DNA from: Thalassobellus sediminis
GTDB taxonomy: Bacteria; Bacteroidota; Bacteroidia; Flavobacteriales; Flavobacteriaceae
Direction of reading: 5' to 3'
Assembly: GCF_044386045.1 (NCBI RefSeq)
Contig: NZ_JBISCD010000040.1
Location: 1,116,001-1,180,000 of the forward strand
DNA: 64,000 nt
Shown here: piece after piece, positions 17,577 to 26,180 of the stretch
Numbering within the stretch: the stretch's first letter is position 1
Layout of the letters: the number at the start of each line of letters is the position of its first letter
The notes under the pieces: model-generated
What the model was told of the DNA's origin: nothing
Database searches by the model: none
What the model saw: only the letters and a program-made list of their open reading frames with translations
Position numbers and translations under genes: made by a program

Positions 17577-17906
17577 ATGCAACAAAAAACATTAAACTTT
17601 TTTGATAAGGTTTTTGAAGTTGCAAAACAAATACCTTACGGACGTGTAACAAGCTATGGCGCTATTGCTAAATATTTAGGGGCAGCCAGAAGTGCTCGTA
17701 TGGTAGGTTATGCTATGAATGGCTCACATAATAAAGATGTACCGGCGCATCGCGTAGTAAATAGAAAGGGTTTGTTAACTGGTAAGCATCATTTTGACGG
17801 AACAAACCTTATGCAACAACTTCTAGAAAGCGAAGGTGTAGAAGTTATCGAAAATCAAATTCAAAATTTTGATACTGTTTTTTGGGATCCTTTAAAAGAG
17901 TTATAA
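17577..17906 (+). CDS. MGMT-family alkyltransferase-like protein (catalytic Cys absent)
   Basis: A 109-residue protein corresponding to the DNA-binding domain of O6-methylguanine-DNA methyltransferase. It has PYGRVTSYGAIAKYLG and RMVGYAMNGS, but the catalytic PCHR motif reads P-A-H-R (residues 56-59), so the alkyl-accepting cysteine is Ala57. It therefore cannot repair by direct transfer. Alkyltransferase-like (ATL) proteins with such replacements bind O6-alkylguanine and hand it to nucleotide excision repair, which is the expected role. It starts 2 bases after the LysE-type gene. Confidence 0.88.
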   Translation: MQQKTLNFFDKVFEVAKQIPYGRVTSYGAIAKYLGAARSARMVGYAMNGSHNKDVPAHRVVNRKGLLTGKHHFDGTNLMQQLLESEGVEVIENQIQNFDTVFWDPLKEL

Positions 17907-18012
17907 ACTTTAATTTTTAGACAATGATTTAAATCAGTTTATATCATAAAGAAAGCATATATCTTTATCAATCATTTCAATAAATCTGCTTTAAAATATT
18001 AACTTTTCAGCG

Positions 18013-18020
18013 TATATTTG
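18013..18020 (+). promoter_or_regulatory. -7 box for the Mrp/NifU operon
   Basis: TATATTTG is an exact TAnnTTTG match, 80 bases before the Mrp start, in the 194-base gap after the alkyltransferase-like gene. Confidence 0.45.
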
Positions 18021-18100
18021 TACTTTAGAACAAATCTAAATTGTTTGCTGAAAGATAGATTTAGCGTGATGATTTTAATTTTGAACAAATAAGAATAAAG

Positions 18101-19237
18101 ATGAAATTAAGTAAGCAAGATATACTCAAAGCTCTTGAGTCTATAACAGTACCTGGTGAAGGACAAAATATGGTTGAAAGTGGTGCTGTAAAAAACGTAG
18201 TTACTTTTGGTGATGAGGTTATTGTAGATATTACTATAAAGAATCCTAGCTTACAAGCTAAGAAGCGTACAGAAGTAGATATTTTAAAAACCATACATAA
18301 TTTGGTTTATGAAAAAGCTAAAATAACAGTAAATGTAAAGGTAGATGCGCCTGCTAAACCAAAAGCAAATGTTATAAAAGGAAACCCTATTCCTGGAATA
18401 AAAAATATAGTGGCTGTAGCATCAGGTAAAGGTGGTGTTGGAAAATCTACAGTTACAGCAAATTTAGCAGTTAGTTTAGCTAAAATGGGCTTTAATGTTG
18501 GTGTATTAGATGCCGATATTTACGGGCCATCAATTCCTATTATGTTTGATGTTGAGGCAGAAAAACCTTTAGCTGTTAATGTAGAAGGAAAATCTAAAAT
18601 GAAGCCTGTAGAGAATTACGGTGTTAAAGTATTGTCTATTGGGTTTTTTACACAACCAGATCAAGCGGTTGTGTGGCGTGGGCCTATGGCAGCAAAAGCT
18701 TTAAATCAAATGATTTTTGATGCACATTGGGGAGAACTTGATTTTTTACTTTTAGATTTACCTCCAGGAACAGGTGATATTCATTTAAGCATTATGCAAT
18801 CACTTCCAATAACAGGAGCTGTTGTAGTTAGTACACCTCAAAATGTAGCTTTAGCCGATGCTAAAAAAGGAGTTGCTATGTTTCAACAAGACAGCATTAA
18901 TGTGCCTGTATTAGGAATTATAGAAAATATGGCATATTTTACACCAGATGAACTTCCTGATAATAAATATTATATATTTGGAAGAGAAGGTGCTAAAAAT
19001 TTAGCAGAAGATTTACAAGTACCATTTTTAGGAGAAATACCATTGGTACAAAGTATTAGAGAAGCAGGTGATGTTGGTCGTCCAGCAGCCTTACAAACAG
19101 CAACGCCGTTAGAGCAAGCTTTTGAAAAAATAACACAAAACGTAGTTCAGGAAGTTGTAAACCGTAACGATGATTTACCACCTACTGAAGCTATAAAAAT
19201 TACAACTATGGCTGGGTGTTCAGCAGTTAAAAAATAA
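18101..19237 (+). CDS. Mrp/NBP35-type ATP-binding Fe-S carrier
   Basis: A 378-residue cytoplasmic P-loop ATPase of the ApbC/Mrp family that delivers iron-sulfur clusters. The N-terminal ~95 residues form a MIP18/DUF59-like domain (ILKALESITVPGEGQNMV), followed by the deviant Walker A ASGKGGVGKSTVTANLAV (about 107-124), DADIYGPSIP and LDLPPGTGDIHL. The C-terminal CxxC pair that holds the bridging cluster in many members is not visible after MAYF; the region reads TPDELPDNKYYIFG. The next gene, 3 bases away, is a NifU-domain scaffold, which supports an Fe-S role. Confidence 0.88.
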   Translation: MKLSKQDILKALESITVPGEGQNMVESGAVKNVVTFGDEVIVDITIKNPSLQAKKRTEVDILKTIHNLVYEKAKITVNVKVDAPAKPKANVIKGNPIPGIKNIVAVASGKGGVGKSTVTANLAVSLAKMGFNVGVLDADIYGPSIPIMFDVEAEKPLAVNVEGKSKMKPVENYGVKVLSIGFFTQPDQAVVWRGPMAAKALNQMIFDAHWGELDFLLLDLPPGTGDIHLSIMQSLPITGAVVVSTPQNVALADAKKGVAMFQQDSINVPVLGIIENMAYFTPDELPDNKYYIFGREGAKNLAEDLQVPFLGEIPLVQSIREAGDVGRPAALQTATPLEQAFEKITQNVVQEVVNRNDDLPPTEAIKITTMAGCSAVKK

Positions 19238-19240
19238 TAA

Positions 19241-19486
19241 ATGACAGCAGAAGAAGTTAGATTAAATGTAGAGAAAGCACTAGAGGAAATTCGTCCGTTT
19301 TTACAAAGTGATGGCGGAGATATTTCTCTATTATCTATAGAAGAAAATGATACCTTAGTTAAGGTGCAGTTACAAGGTGCTTGTGTAGGTTGTAGCGTAA
19401 ATCAAATGACGCTAAAATCTGGTGTGGAAATGACCATTAAAAAGTATGTGCCACAAATAGAGAGCGTTGTTAATATAGTAGCTTAA
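19241..19486 (+). CDS. NifU-domain Fe-S scaffold protein
   Basis: An 81-residue single NifU C-terminal domain (NFU type). It holds the cluster-binding C-V-G-C in GACVGCSVNQMTLKSGVE and the family segment IRPFLQSDGGDISLL. Such proteins assemble or carry [4Fe-4S] clusters. Gene order (Mrp then NifU domain, 3-base gap) points to a joint function. Demand for clusters is high here: the neighbouring redox genes encode many ferredoxin-type sites. Confidence 0.92.
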   Translation: MTAEEVRLNVEKALEEIRPFLQSDGGDISLLSIEENDTLVKVQLQGACVGCSVNQMTLKSGVEMTIKKYVPQIESVVNIVA

Positions 19487-19564
19487 AAACGCTTTAATTT
19501 TTAAAAATAGCTTAGTGCTGATTAACTTAAAAATCATTTGCACTAAAGCAAAATATAATAGAGC

Positions 19565-19939
19565 TTAGATAATTTTTTCTTTTCTTAAAAAAGTGTCTAA
19601 GCTATCTGCAATATCAAAGCAATTATTAACTTTTGAAATCTCATTGCAGTATCTAGAATCTAGATCAAGCGCTTTACAATCAAAACCTGTTAAGCTCACT
19701 TTTTCAAATTTTTTATTGATTTTTTTACATTTTTTATAGAGACTTTCTATCGTTTCGTCTTCACTAGTAGCAACTTCATTTTTTAAAAGATACCCTTTTA
19801 AATAATTTTCAATAGCATATTGAGAGTTTTTGCAAACTAAATAAGTTACAATATCTTCTTCAGGTTTGTATAGCTCTTTATTAGCTTGATTTAGTTTTTG
19901 AGCCGCATTTACAAATAGTTTACTGGCATCATTTTCCAT
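19565..19939 (-). CDS. HEPN-like small protein
   Basis: A 124-residue, mostly alpha-helical protein without signal or membrane segments. The pattern AAQKLNQANKELYKPEED, then NSQYAIENYLKGYLL, looks like a HEPN domain, in which a helix bearing A-x-E-x-x-x-K-A/G is typical. The RNase motif RxxxxH of toxin HEPN proteins is not visible, and there is no nucleotidyltransferase (MNT) gene beside it, so a toxin-antitoxin pair is not supported. It lies just downstream of nifJ in the same orientation. Function unknown. Confidence 0.55.
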   Translation of the reverse strand: MENDASKLFVNAAQKLNQANKELYKPEEDIVTYLVCKNSQYAIENYLKGYLLKNEVATSEDETIESLYKKCKKINKKFEKVSLTGFDCKALDLDSRYCNEISKVNNCFDIADSLDTFLRKEKII

Positions 19940-19978
19940 AACAAGTGTGTTTGTAGTTAATATTTATTTATATTTTAA

Positions 19979-20009
19979 TTCCCCATGTTACAGTATGCAA
20001 CATGGGGAA
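19979..20009 (-). terminator. Terminator after nifJ
   Basis: TTCCCCATGTT and AACATGGGGAA form a perfect 11-bp stem with a 9-base loop, 23 bases after the nifJ stop. The following bases on the minus strand are T/A-rich, not a pure T-run. Confidence 0.7.
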
Positions 20010-20031
20010 TATTATTTTAGTTAAGAGATCT

Positions 20032-23000
20032 TTACATATCTCTATAAATTTCTAAACGTTCCCATTTAGAATTTACTTCTTCTTGAGCTTGTTCAAGAAG
20101 TTGAGCTCCTAATTCTTCATTTTCTTTTACAACTCTAGTAAAACGTGTTTCATTATACATAAAGTCTTTAAGAGGAATTGAAGGTGCTTTAGAATCTAAT
20201 CTAAACTTCTTGCCTTGTGGTTTAGAAGGATCGAATCTAAATAATGGCCAGTAGCCACTCTCAACAGCTTTTTCTTGCTGAGAAACCCCTTGAGACAAAT
20301 CATAACCATGTTCTCCACAATGTGAGTAAGCAATAATTATAGATGTTCCAGGAAATGCTTCTGCTTCTTCAATAGCTTTAAGTGTTTGAAGGTCTTTCGC
20401 TCCAATAGCAATTTGAGCTACATACACATTTTCATAAGAAACTGCTTGTAGTGCTAAACTTTTCTTACTGGTAAGTTTTCCTGATACAGAGAATTTTGCG
20501 CTGGCTCCTAAAGGTGTTGCTTTTGATGTTTGACCACCTGTATTAGAATATACTTCAGTATCCATTACTAAGATATTGATATTCTCTCCAGATGCTAAGA
20601 TGTGATCTACACCGCCAAAACCAATATCATAAGCCCAACCATCGCCACCTAAAATCCATACAGATTTTTTACGCAAATACTCTGTAAGATGAGATAGTTT
20701 TTTAGCATTCTTATTATCGATACTCGCTAGTTTTTCGTTTAAGATGTCTAGATTTCTGAAATTCTCAGCTTTTTCTATTTCATTACTTTCAGGATTATTA
20801 AGAATTGCATCTACTAATTCTGTTCCAACTTCATTTTCAACAGACTTTAATAAGTTTACAGCAATTTCTTGTTTCTTACTTAAAGCCAATCTCATACCTA
20901 AACCAAATTCAGCATTATCTTCAAATAGTGAATTTGCCCAAGCAGGACCTCTACCAAATTTATTGGTTGTGTAAGGTGTTGTTGGTAAATTACCACCATA
21001 TATTGAAGAACATCCTGTAGCATTTGCTATTAAAATACTATCACCATACAGTTGGGTTAGTAATTTAACATATGGAGTTTCTCCACATCCAGAACAAGCG
21101 CCAGAGAATTCAAATAAAGGCTCCAAGAATTGAGATCCTTTTACATTTGTAATACGCAATGCTTCTCTATTATAATCTGGTAAATCAATAAAGTAATCCC
21201 AGTTTGCATCTTCTACTGTTTCAACTTGCAGTTTTTTATGCATGTTGATAGCTTTAAAGTCTGGATCTTCTTTGCTTACCGCAGGACAAACAGCCACACA
21301 AAGGTCGCAACCTGTACAGTCTTGAGGCGATACTTGAAGTACGTAAGACTCTTCATTTTTATTAAAAGGACTTCCTTTTGCAGCAGCCGATTTTAAAGAT
21401 GCTGGTGCGTTTGATAAGGTTTCATTTGTAACAACTTTTGCTCTAATGGCTGCATGTGGACAAATAACAACACATTTATTACATTGTGTACATAAATCTG
21501 CATCATCCCAAACAGGTACAGTATCTGCAATACCACTTTTTTCATATTTTGTAGTTCCTGTAGGGAAGGTTCCGTCAACAGGGAATGCGCTTACAGGTAA
21601 TTCGTCTCCAAATCCACCTAGTATTTTTTCTAATACTTCAGTTACAAATCCATCAGGAGCATTTGTCATAGCAGTTTCTAAAGGTCTTTCGCTAGAAACC
21701 TCTTTTGGATATGCTACTTTTTCAAGATTAGCAAGCGAATTATCAACCGCTGTAAAATTCATCTGAACGATGCTTTCTCCTTTATGAGAATACGATTTTA
21801 CAATTGCGTCTTTAATTTTTTGAATAGCTTCTTCTTTTGGTAATATACCAGAAATAGCAAAGAAGCATGTTTGTAATACCGTATTTGTACGCTTACCAAG
21901 ATTAGATTCGGCTGCTACTTTTGTGGCATCAATAACATAGAAATTAATTTCTTTATCAATTAATTCTTTTTGAATTCGCTTAGGTAAGTGCGCCCATATT
22001 TCATCTTTAGAATATGGTGAGTTTAATAAGAAGGTGCCGCCATGTTTTAAATCGGCAACCATATTATATTTCTTAACAAACTTATATTGATGACTCGCAA
22101 TAAAATCTGCTTTATCAATTAAGTATGAAGAGTATATTGGTTTTGGTCCAAAACGCAAGTGAGAAATGGTTTGTGCCCCTGCTTTTTTAGAATCGTACAC
22201 AAAGTAACCTTGTACAAAGTTATCTGTAGTGTCTCCAATAATTTTAATTGAGTTTTTATTGGCTCCCACAGTACCATCAGATCCTAAACCGTAGAACATA
22301 CAATTAATAGTATTTCGTTCTATGTTAAAAGTAGTATCAATTGGTAAACTTGTAAAAGTAACATCGTCATTAATACCAACGGTAAAGTGGTTTTTAGGTT
22401 TATCATCTAATAATTCATCATAAACACCTTTAACCATTTGAGGTGTAAATTCTTTAGAAGATAATCCGTAACGTCCACCAACAACAAGAGGCATGTCTTT
22501 ATCACTTTCATTAAATGCTGTAACAACGTCTTGATAAAGAGGTTCGCCAACACTACCAGGTTCTTTAGTTCTATCAAGAACTGCAATTTTTTTAATCGTG
22601 TCTGGAATTGCATCAACAAAATGTTTTATTGAGAATGGTCTAAACAAACGAACAAATAATACACCTACTTTTTCTCCGTTATTTATCATAGCTTCAACGG
22701 CTTCTCTTGCTGCGCCTTCACCAGAACCCATAAGTATAATTAAACGTTCTGCTTCAGGATGTCCTTCATAATAGAATAAACTATATCTACGACCTGTATG
22801 TTCGTAGAATTCATTCATGGTTTCTTCTACAATTTCTGGTACTTTATCGTAAAACGTATTTGCAGCTTCTCTAGCTTGGAAGAATACATCTGGATTTTGA
22901 GATGTTCCTCTAATTACAGGACTGTCTGGGTCTAATGATCGACTTCTGTGTTCAGAAATTTTGTCTTCAGGCATCATCGCTTCAATAATATCATCAGTAA

Positions 23001-23562
23001 TTGAATCTATTTTTGAAATTTCATGTGATGTTCTAAATCCGTCAAAAATATTAAGGAAAGGAATTCTAGATTTTAATGTAGCTACTTGCGCAATTAAAGC
23101 CATATCATGCGCTTCTTGAACAGAACCACCAAATAACATAGCAAATCCTGTTTGTCTTGCAGCCATAACATCAGAATGGTCTCCAAAGATTGAAAGTGCA
23201 TGTGTTGCAATAGTTCTTGCAGCTACATGTATTACAGAAGGTAATAATTCACCTGCCATTTTATACATATTAGGAATCATAAGAAGAAGTCCTTGTGAAG
23301 CTGTAAAAGTTGTAGTTAAAGCTCCAGCTTGTAATGAACCATGAACGGCTCCAGCAGCACCACCTTCACTTTGCATTTCTACAATTCTTGGAACATTGTC
23401 CCAAATATTCTTTTCTCCTTTCGAGCTGTAAACATCTACATGTTCGCCCATAGGAGATGCAGGTGTAATAGGGTAAATTGCACAGACCTCATTGGTTTTA
23501 TGAGCTACTCTAGCAACAGCCTCATTAGCATCGCAAATTAATTTTGGAAATTTTTTTTTCAT
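20032..23562 (-). CDS. nifJ: Pyruvate:ferredoxin (flavodoxin) oxidoreductase
   Basis: A 1176-residue single-chain PFOR that oxidises pyruvate with CoA to acetyl-CoA and CO2 and reduces ferredoxin or flavodoxin. Domain order is complete: pyruvate-binding domain I (AVARVAHKTNEVCAIYPITP), the transketolase-like domains, a 2x[4Fe-4S] insert with CTQCNKCVVICP (about 690-700) and CTGCDLCVAVCP (about 745-757), the SGACSGCGETPYVKLL cluster site, and the thiamine-diphosphate region GGDGWAYDIGFGG with VMDTEVYSNTGGQ. Length matches NifJ. The enzyme is oxygen sensitive as a rule, which is notable in a flavobacterium. It has its own upstream region with two palindromes, separate from the ferredoxin gene terminator. 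Confidence 0.96.
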   Translation of the reverse strand: MKKKFPKLICDANEAVARVAHKTNEVCAIYPITPASPMGEHVDVYSSKGEKNIWDNVPRIVEMQSEGGAAGAVHGSLQAGALTTTFTASQGLLLMIPNMYKMAGELLPSVIHVAARTIATHALSIFGDHSDVMAARQTGFAMLFGGSVQEAHDMALIAQVATLKSRIPFLNIFDGFRTSHEISKIDSITDDIIEAMMPEDKISEHRSRSLDPDSPVIRGTSQNPDVFFQAREAANTFYDKVPEIVEETMNEFYEHTGRRYSLFYYEGHPEAERLIILMGSGEGAAREAVEAMINNGEKVGVLFVRLFRPFSIKHFVDAIPDTIKKIAVLDRTKEPGSVGEPLYQDVVTAFNESDKDMPLVVGGRYGLSSKEFTPQMVKGVYDELLDDKPKNHFTVGINDDVTFTSLPIDTTFNIERNTINCMFYGLGSDGTVGANKNSIKIIGDTTDNFVQGYFVYDSKKAGAQTISHLRFGPKPIYSSYLIDKADFIASHQYKFVKKYNMVADLKHGGTFLLNSPYSKDEIWAHLPKRIQKELIDKEINFYVIDATKVAAESNLGKRTNTVLQTCFFAISGILPKEEAIQKIKDAIVKSYSHKGESIVQMNFTAVDNSLANLEKVAYPKEVSSERPLETAMTNAPDGFVTEVLEKILGGFGDELPVSAFPVDGTFPTGTTKYEKSGIADTVPVWDDADLCTQCNKCVVICPHAAIRAKVVTNETLSNAPASLKSAAAKGSPFNKNEESYVLQVSPQDCTGCDLCVAVCPAVSKEDPDFKAINMHKKLQVETVEDANWDYFIDLPDYNREALRITNVKGSQFLEPLFEFSGACSGCGETPYVKLLTQLYGDSILIANATGCSSIYGGNLPTTPYTTNKFGRGPAWANSLFEDNAEFGLGMRLALSKKQEIAVNLLKSVENEVGTELVDAILNNPESNEIEKAENFRNLDILNEKLASIDNKNAKKLSHLTEYLRKKSVWILGGDGWAYDIGFGGVDHILASGENINILVMDTEVYSNTGGQTSKATPLGASAKFSVSGKLTSKKSLALQAVSYENVYVAQIAIGAKDLQTLKAIEEAEAFPGTSIIIAYSHCGEHGYDLSQGVSQQEKAVESGYWPLFRFDPSKPQGKKFRLDSKAPSIPLKDFMYNETRFTRVVKENEELGAQLLEQAQEEVNSKWERLEIYRDM

Positions 23563-23807
23563 AATAATGTTATTATCTTATTTTTAAATAAAATTGTCTT
23601 TATAAGGCTTTTTAGTAATGTTTTCTGTGTAAGATGTAATCGATTACTAAAACATTAATATTTTACACAAAAGAAAACCTTTAGTCATTAAAACAACTGG
23701 TTAAAATTATGACTAGAATCACATTTAGACTATGATAATTATCATATGATGAATAAATAATTATTAGAAAAGGAAATAAATATGCTTTTTTTTGAAGATA
23801 ATTCATA
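23563..23807. promoter_or_regulatory. nifJ upstream region with palindromes
   Basis: This A+T-rich gap contains no gene. It holds a perfect 12-base palindrome GTAATCGATTAC (23636-23647) about 75 bases before the nifJ ATG, 9-bp inverted arms TTTAGTAAT/ATTACTAAA (23611-23619 and 23643-23651), and a perfect 16-base palindrome TATGATAATTATCATA (23731-23746). The last resembles the core of Fur-family boxes (TGATAA/TTATCA). I saw no exact TAnnTTTG box on the minus strand. Their role as operators is inferred. Confidence 0.45.
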
Positions 23808-23847
23808 AAAAAAGAGGATTTCAAATAGTATGAAACCCTCTTTTTAT
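23808..23847 (-). terminator. Terminator of the dicluster ferredoxin gene
   Basis: On the minus strand AAAGAGGGTTTCA and TGAAATCCTCTTT pair with one mismatch, followed by a T-run. It lies 87 bases after the ferredoxin stop and separates the ferredoxin/Rnf side from nifJ. Confidence 0.75.
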
Positions 23848-23933
23848 AAAGTATAATTTTTTTAGTTTGTTGAACGTTTTGAAATTATCACGAAATTAGG
23901 GGAGTTAACCTTTAAAATATGGTTTTGTAAAAA

Positions 23934-24284
23934 TTACTCTGCATGTAACCAAGCTTTCTTTTCTAGTAAGGCAGCTTCATTTTCTACATATTTTTCATCT
24001 GGAACACAACAGTCAACAGGACATACTGAAGCACATTGTGGTTCATCATGAAATCCTTTACATTCTGTACACTTATCTGGTGCTATAAAATAGAACTCAT
24101 CAGATAATGGTTCGTTCATTTCATCTGCGTCTACTTCTTCTCCATTTGGAAGTGTAATAGTTCCGCTTAATTCAGTTTCTTCTGAATATGCCCATTCTTG
24201 ATCGGGCTCATAGATTGCATTATTAGGACATTCAGTAAGGCAAGCGTCACAGTTAATACATTCTTCAGTTATAATAATTGCCAT
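23934..24284 (-). CDS. 4Fe-4S dicluster ferredoxin
   Basis: A 116-residue soluble ferredoxin. The first cluster motif is CINCDACLTECPNNAIYEP near the N-terminus; the second half has CTECKGFHDEPQCASVCPVD, with the longer spacing seen in YfhL/FdxA-like two-cluster ferredoxins. An acidic insert of about 40 residues separates the two motifs. It sits between the Rnf operon and nifJ on the same strand, so it is a strong candidate for the electron carrier between PFOR and Rnf; the pairing is inferred from position. Confidence 0.9.
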   Translation of the reverse strand: MAIIITEECINCDACLTECPNNAIYEPDQEWAYSEETELSGTITLPNGEEVDADEMNEPLSDEFYFIAPDKCTECKGFHDEPQCASVCPVDCCVPDEKYVENEAALLEKKAWLHAE

Positions 24285-24391
24285 AATATAATTGTATTAG
24301 ATGCAGTAAAAGTACTTTCCATTTTAGGATCTAAATATGACTTTTGTCACGTTTAAAAATATATTTAATTTTTTTTAAAAGCACAGTAGTA

Positions 24392-24967
24392 TTAAACCAA
24401 AGCCGTAAATCCTAAAAAAGCTAAAGATAAAAGTCCTGCAACTAATAAGTTAATAGGAACTCCTTTCATGCCTTCTGGGATGTTAGCAAGTTCTAGCTGT
24501 TCTCTAATACTAGCAAAAACAATTAAAGCTAAAGCAAAACCCAACGAGTTTGAAACAGCAAAAAATACAGCTTTTAATAAGCTGCCATTATCTAAACCTA
24601 AAGCTAATATGGCAACCCCTAAAACAGCACAGTTAGTTGTAATTAAAGGCAGAAAAACCCCTAATGCTTGATATAACGACGGACTTACTTTTTTAAGCAT
24701 AATTTCTACCATTTGCACTAAAGCTGCAATAATTAAAATAAACGTAATGGTTCTTAAATAGTTTAATCCGGCAGGCACTAAAACATATTGATGTAATAGA
24801 TAGGTAACGGTTGTGGCAATCGTCATTACAAATAAAACGGCACCAGACATACCAATAGAGGTTGATACTTTATTAGACACCCCTAAAAACGGGCAGATAC
24901 CTAAAAATTGTGATAATACAATATTGTTTACAAATACGGCTGCTATAAGTATAATTACATAATCCAT
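24392..24967 (-). CDS. rnfA: Electron transport complex subunit RnfA
   Basis: A 191-residue inner-membrane protein with six transmembrane helices. The family marks are IVLSQFLGICPFLGVSNK in the first helices and ITTNCAVLGVAILAL in the fourth, each with a cysteine that in Rnf/Nqr complexes helps hold a membrane-embedded iron-sulfur cluster. It is the last gene of the Rnf operon, 3 bases after rnfE. Rnf couples electron flow between reduced ferredoxin and NAD+ to Na+ or H+ movement. Confidence 0.94.
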   Translation of the reverse strand: MDYVIILIAAVFVNNIVLSQFLGICPFLGVSNKVSTSIGMSGAVLFVMTIATTVTYLLHQYVLVPAGLNYLRTITFILIIAALVQMVEIMLKKVSPSLYQALGVFLPLITTNCAVLGVAILALGLDNGSLLKAVFFAVSNSLGFALALIVFASIREQLELANIPEGMKGVPINLLVAGLLSLAFLGFTALV

Positions 24968-24970
24968 ATC

Positions 24971-25576
24971 TTAAATTGTTTTAGAAGTTAGTTTGTTGAA
25001 AATAACGGTTAAATATGCCAAAGCAATAAAAGCACCAGGAGGCAAAATAAAGAGAATAAAGGTATTGGCATTTTCTGGTACAAAACTTAACCCAAATAAG
25101 CTGCCACTACCAAATATTTCGCGTACAGCACCTAACACAGTTAAGGCTAACACAAAGCCTAATCCCATGCCTAAGGCATCAAGAATAGATGCTAAAACAT
25201 TGTTTTTAGATGCAAAAGCTTCAGCTCTACCTAGTATTAAACAGTTTACTACAATTAAGGGAATAAAAATACCTAATTGTTCATATAAAAAAGGAATAAA
25301 GGCTTCTAAAACCATTTCAACAATAGTTACAAAAGACGCTATAATAATAATGAATGCAGGAATACGAACCTTACTTGGTATTTGAGATTTAACTAATGAA
25401 ACTACAATGTTAGACATTAATAATACAAACAAAGTAGCAACTCCCATGCCCAAACCATTAAATGCCGATGAGGTAACACCCAGTGTAGGACACATACCTA
25501 ATAGCATCACAAAAATGGGATTTTCTTTAATAATTCCTTTTAAGAAATTTTGCTTTTGATTTAGTTGTTCAGCCAT
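24971..25576 (-). CDS. rnfE: Electron transport complex subunit RnfE
   Basis: A 201-residue six-helix membrane subunit, paralogous to RnfA with inverted topology. It has NPIFVMLLGMCPTLGVTSSA and FIPLIVVNCLILGRAEAFA, the two cysteine-bearing helices that face those of RnfA. Length is slightly shorter than E. coli RsxE, as usual in Bacteroidota. It lies between rnfG (5-base gap) and rnfA (3-base gap). Confidence 0.94.
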   Translation of the reverse strand: MAEQLNQKQNFLKGIIKENPIFVMLLGMCPTLGVTSSAFNGLGMGVATLFVLLMSNIVVSLVKSQIPSKVRIPAFIIIIASFVTIVEMVLEAFIPFLYEQLGIFIPLIVVNCLILGRAEAFASKNNVLASILDALGMGLGFVLALTVLGAVREIFGSGSLFGLSFVPENANTFILFILPPGAFIALAYLTVIFNKLTSKTI

Positions 25577-25581
25577 AATTC

Positions 25582-26178
25582 TTAATTTTTAGTTTGGTTG
25601 ATAACACCTAGGTTTTTTACGAAAATATCGTAAGTCATTTTAGCCGATTCACTAAAGGCTCTAGAAGAAATAGTTGCGCCAGTTAGAGCATCAACATCTC
25701 CACCATCCTTTTTTACTTTTAAGTTAAAAGTATCAGGGTTTTTATCTCTAAATTGTCTTAAAAACGATTCGTCTTTCATTTTTGTTCCCAATCCAGGGGT
25801 TTCTTTTTGTTCTAAAACCGCAATGTTTTTTATAGCGCCATCTGCTTTAAAGCCTACCATGATTTTTACTAAACCACTAAAGCCTTTTTCAGAATAACTA
25901 ATAACAGCAGCGCCAACAAATTGGTTGTTTTTAAAAGCAGGATAAACTTCAACACTATCTTTGGCAACTGCTGTTTTAATTTTTTTTACATCTTCAACAG
26001 GGTTGTTGTCAAATTCTGGTAATACCAGTTTTATAGCATTTACTTTTTTCTCTAATTTAGCCTTTGCTTTTGGGTCAATAGTTAAATCGTTTACAAAGCC
26101 TAAGGCGAATCCTGAAATGAGTGTTATCAATAAAAGAGATACCACCATGCTTAGAAATGTTGATTCTTTTTTACTCAT
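25582..26178 (-). CDS. rnfG: Electron transport complex subunit RnfG
   Basis: A 198-residue subunit with one N-terminal transmembrane helix (about 8-28) and a periplasmic FMN domain. The flavin attachment motif D-A-L-T-G-A-T ends in Thr169, where FMN is joined by a phosphoester bond (family knowledge), made by an ApbE-type enzyme that is not in this window. KETPGLGTKM is the other conserved segment. It starts 2 bases after rnfD. Confidence 0.94.
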   Translation of the reverse strand: MSKKESTFLSMVVSLLLITLISGFALGFVNDLTIDPKAKAKLEKKVNAIKLVLPEFDNNPVEDVKKIKTAVAKDSVEVYPAFKNNQFVGAAVISYSEKGFSGLVKIMVGFKADGAIKNIAVLEQKETPGLGTKMKDESFLRQFRDKNPDTFNLKVKKDGGDVDALTGATISSRAFSESAKMTYDIFVKNLGVINQTKN

Positions 26179-26180
26179 AA

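Noticed and set aside
19565..19939. A HEPN toxin of a toxin-antitoxin pair
   Set aside because: No RNase motif RxxxxH and no partner nucleotidyltransferase gene beside it.
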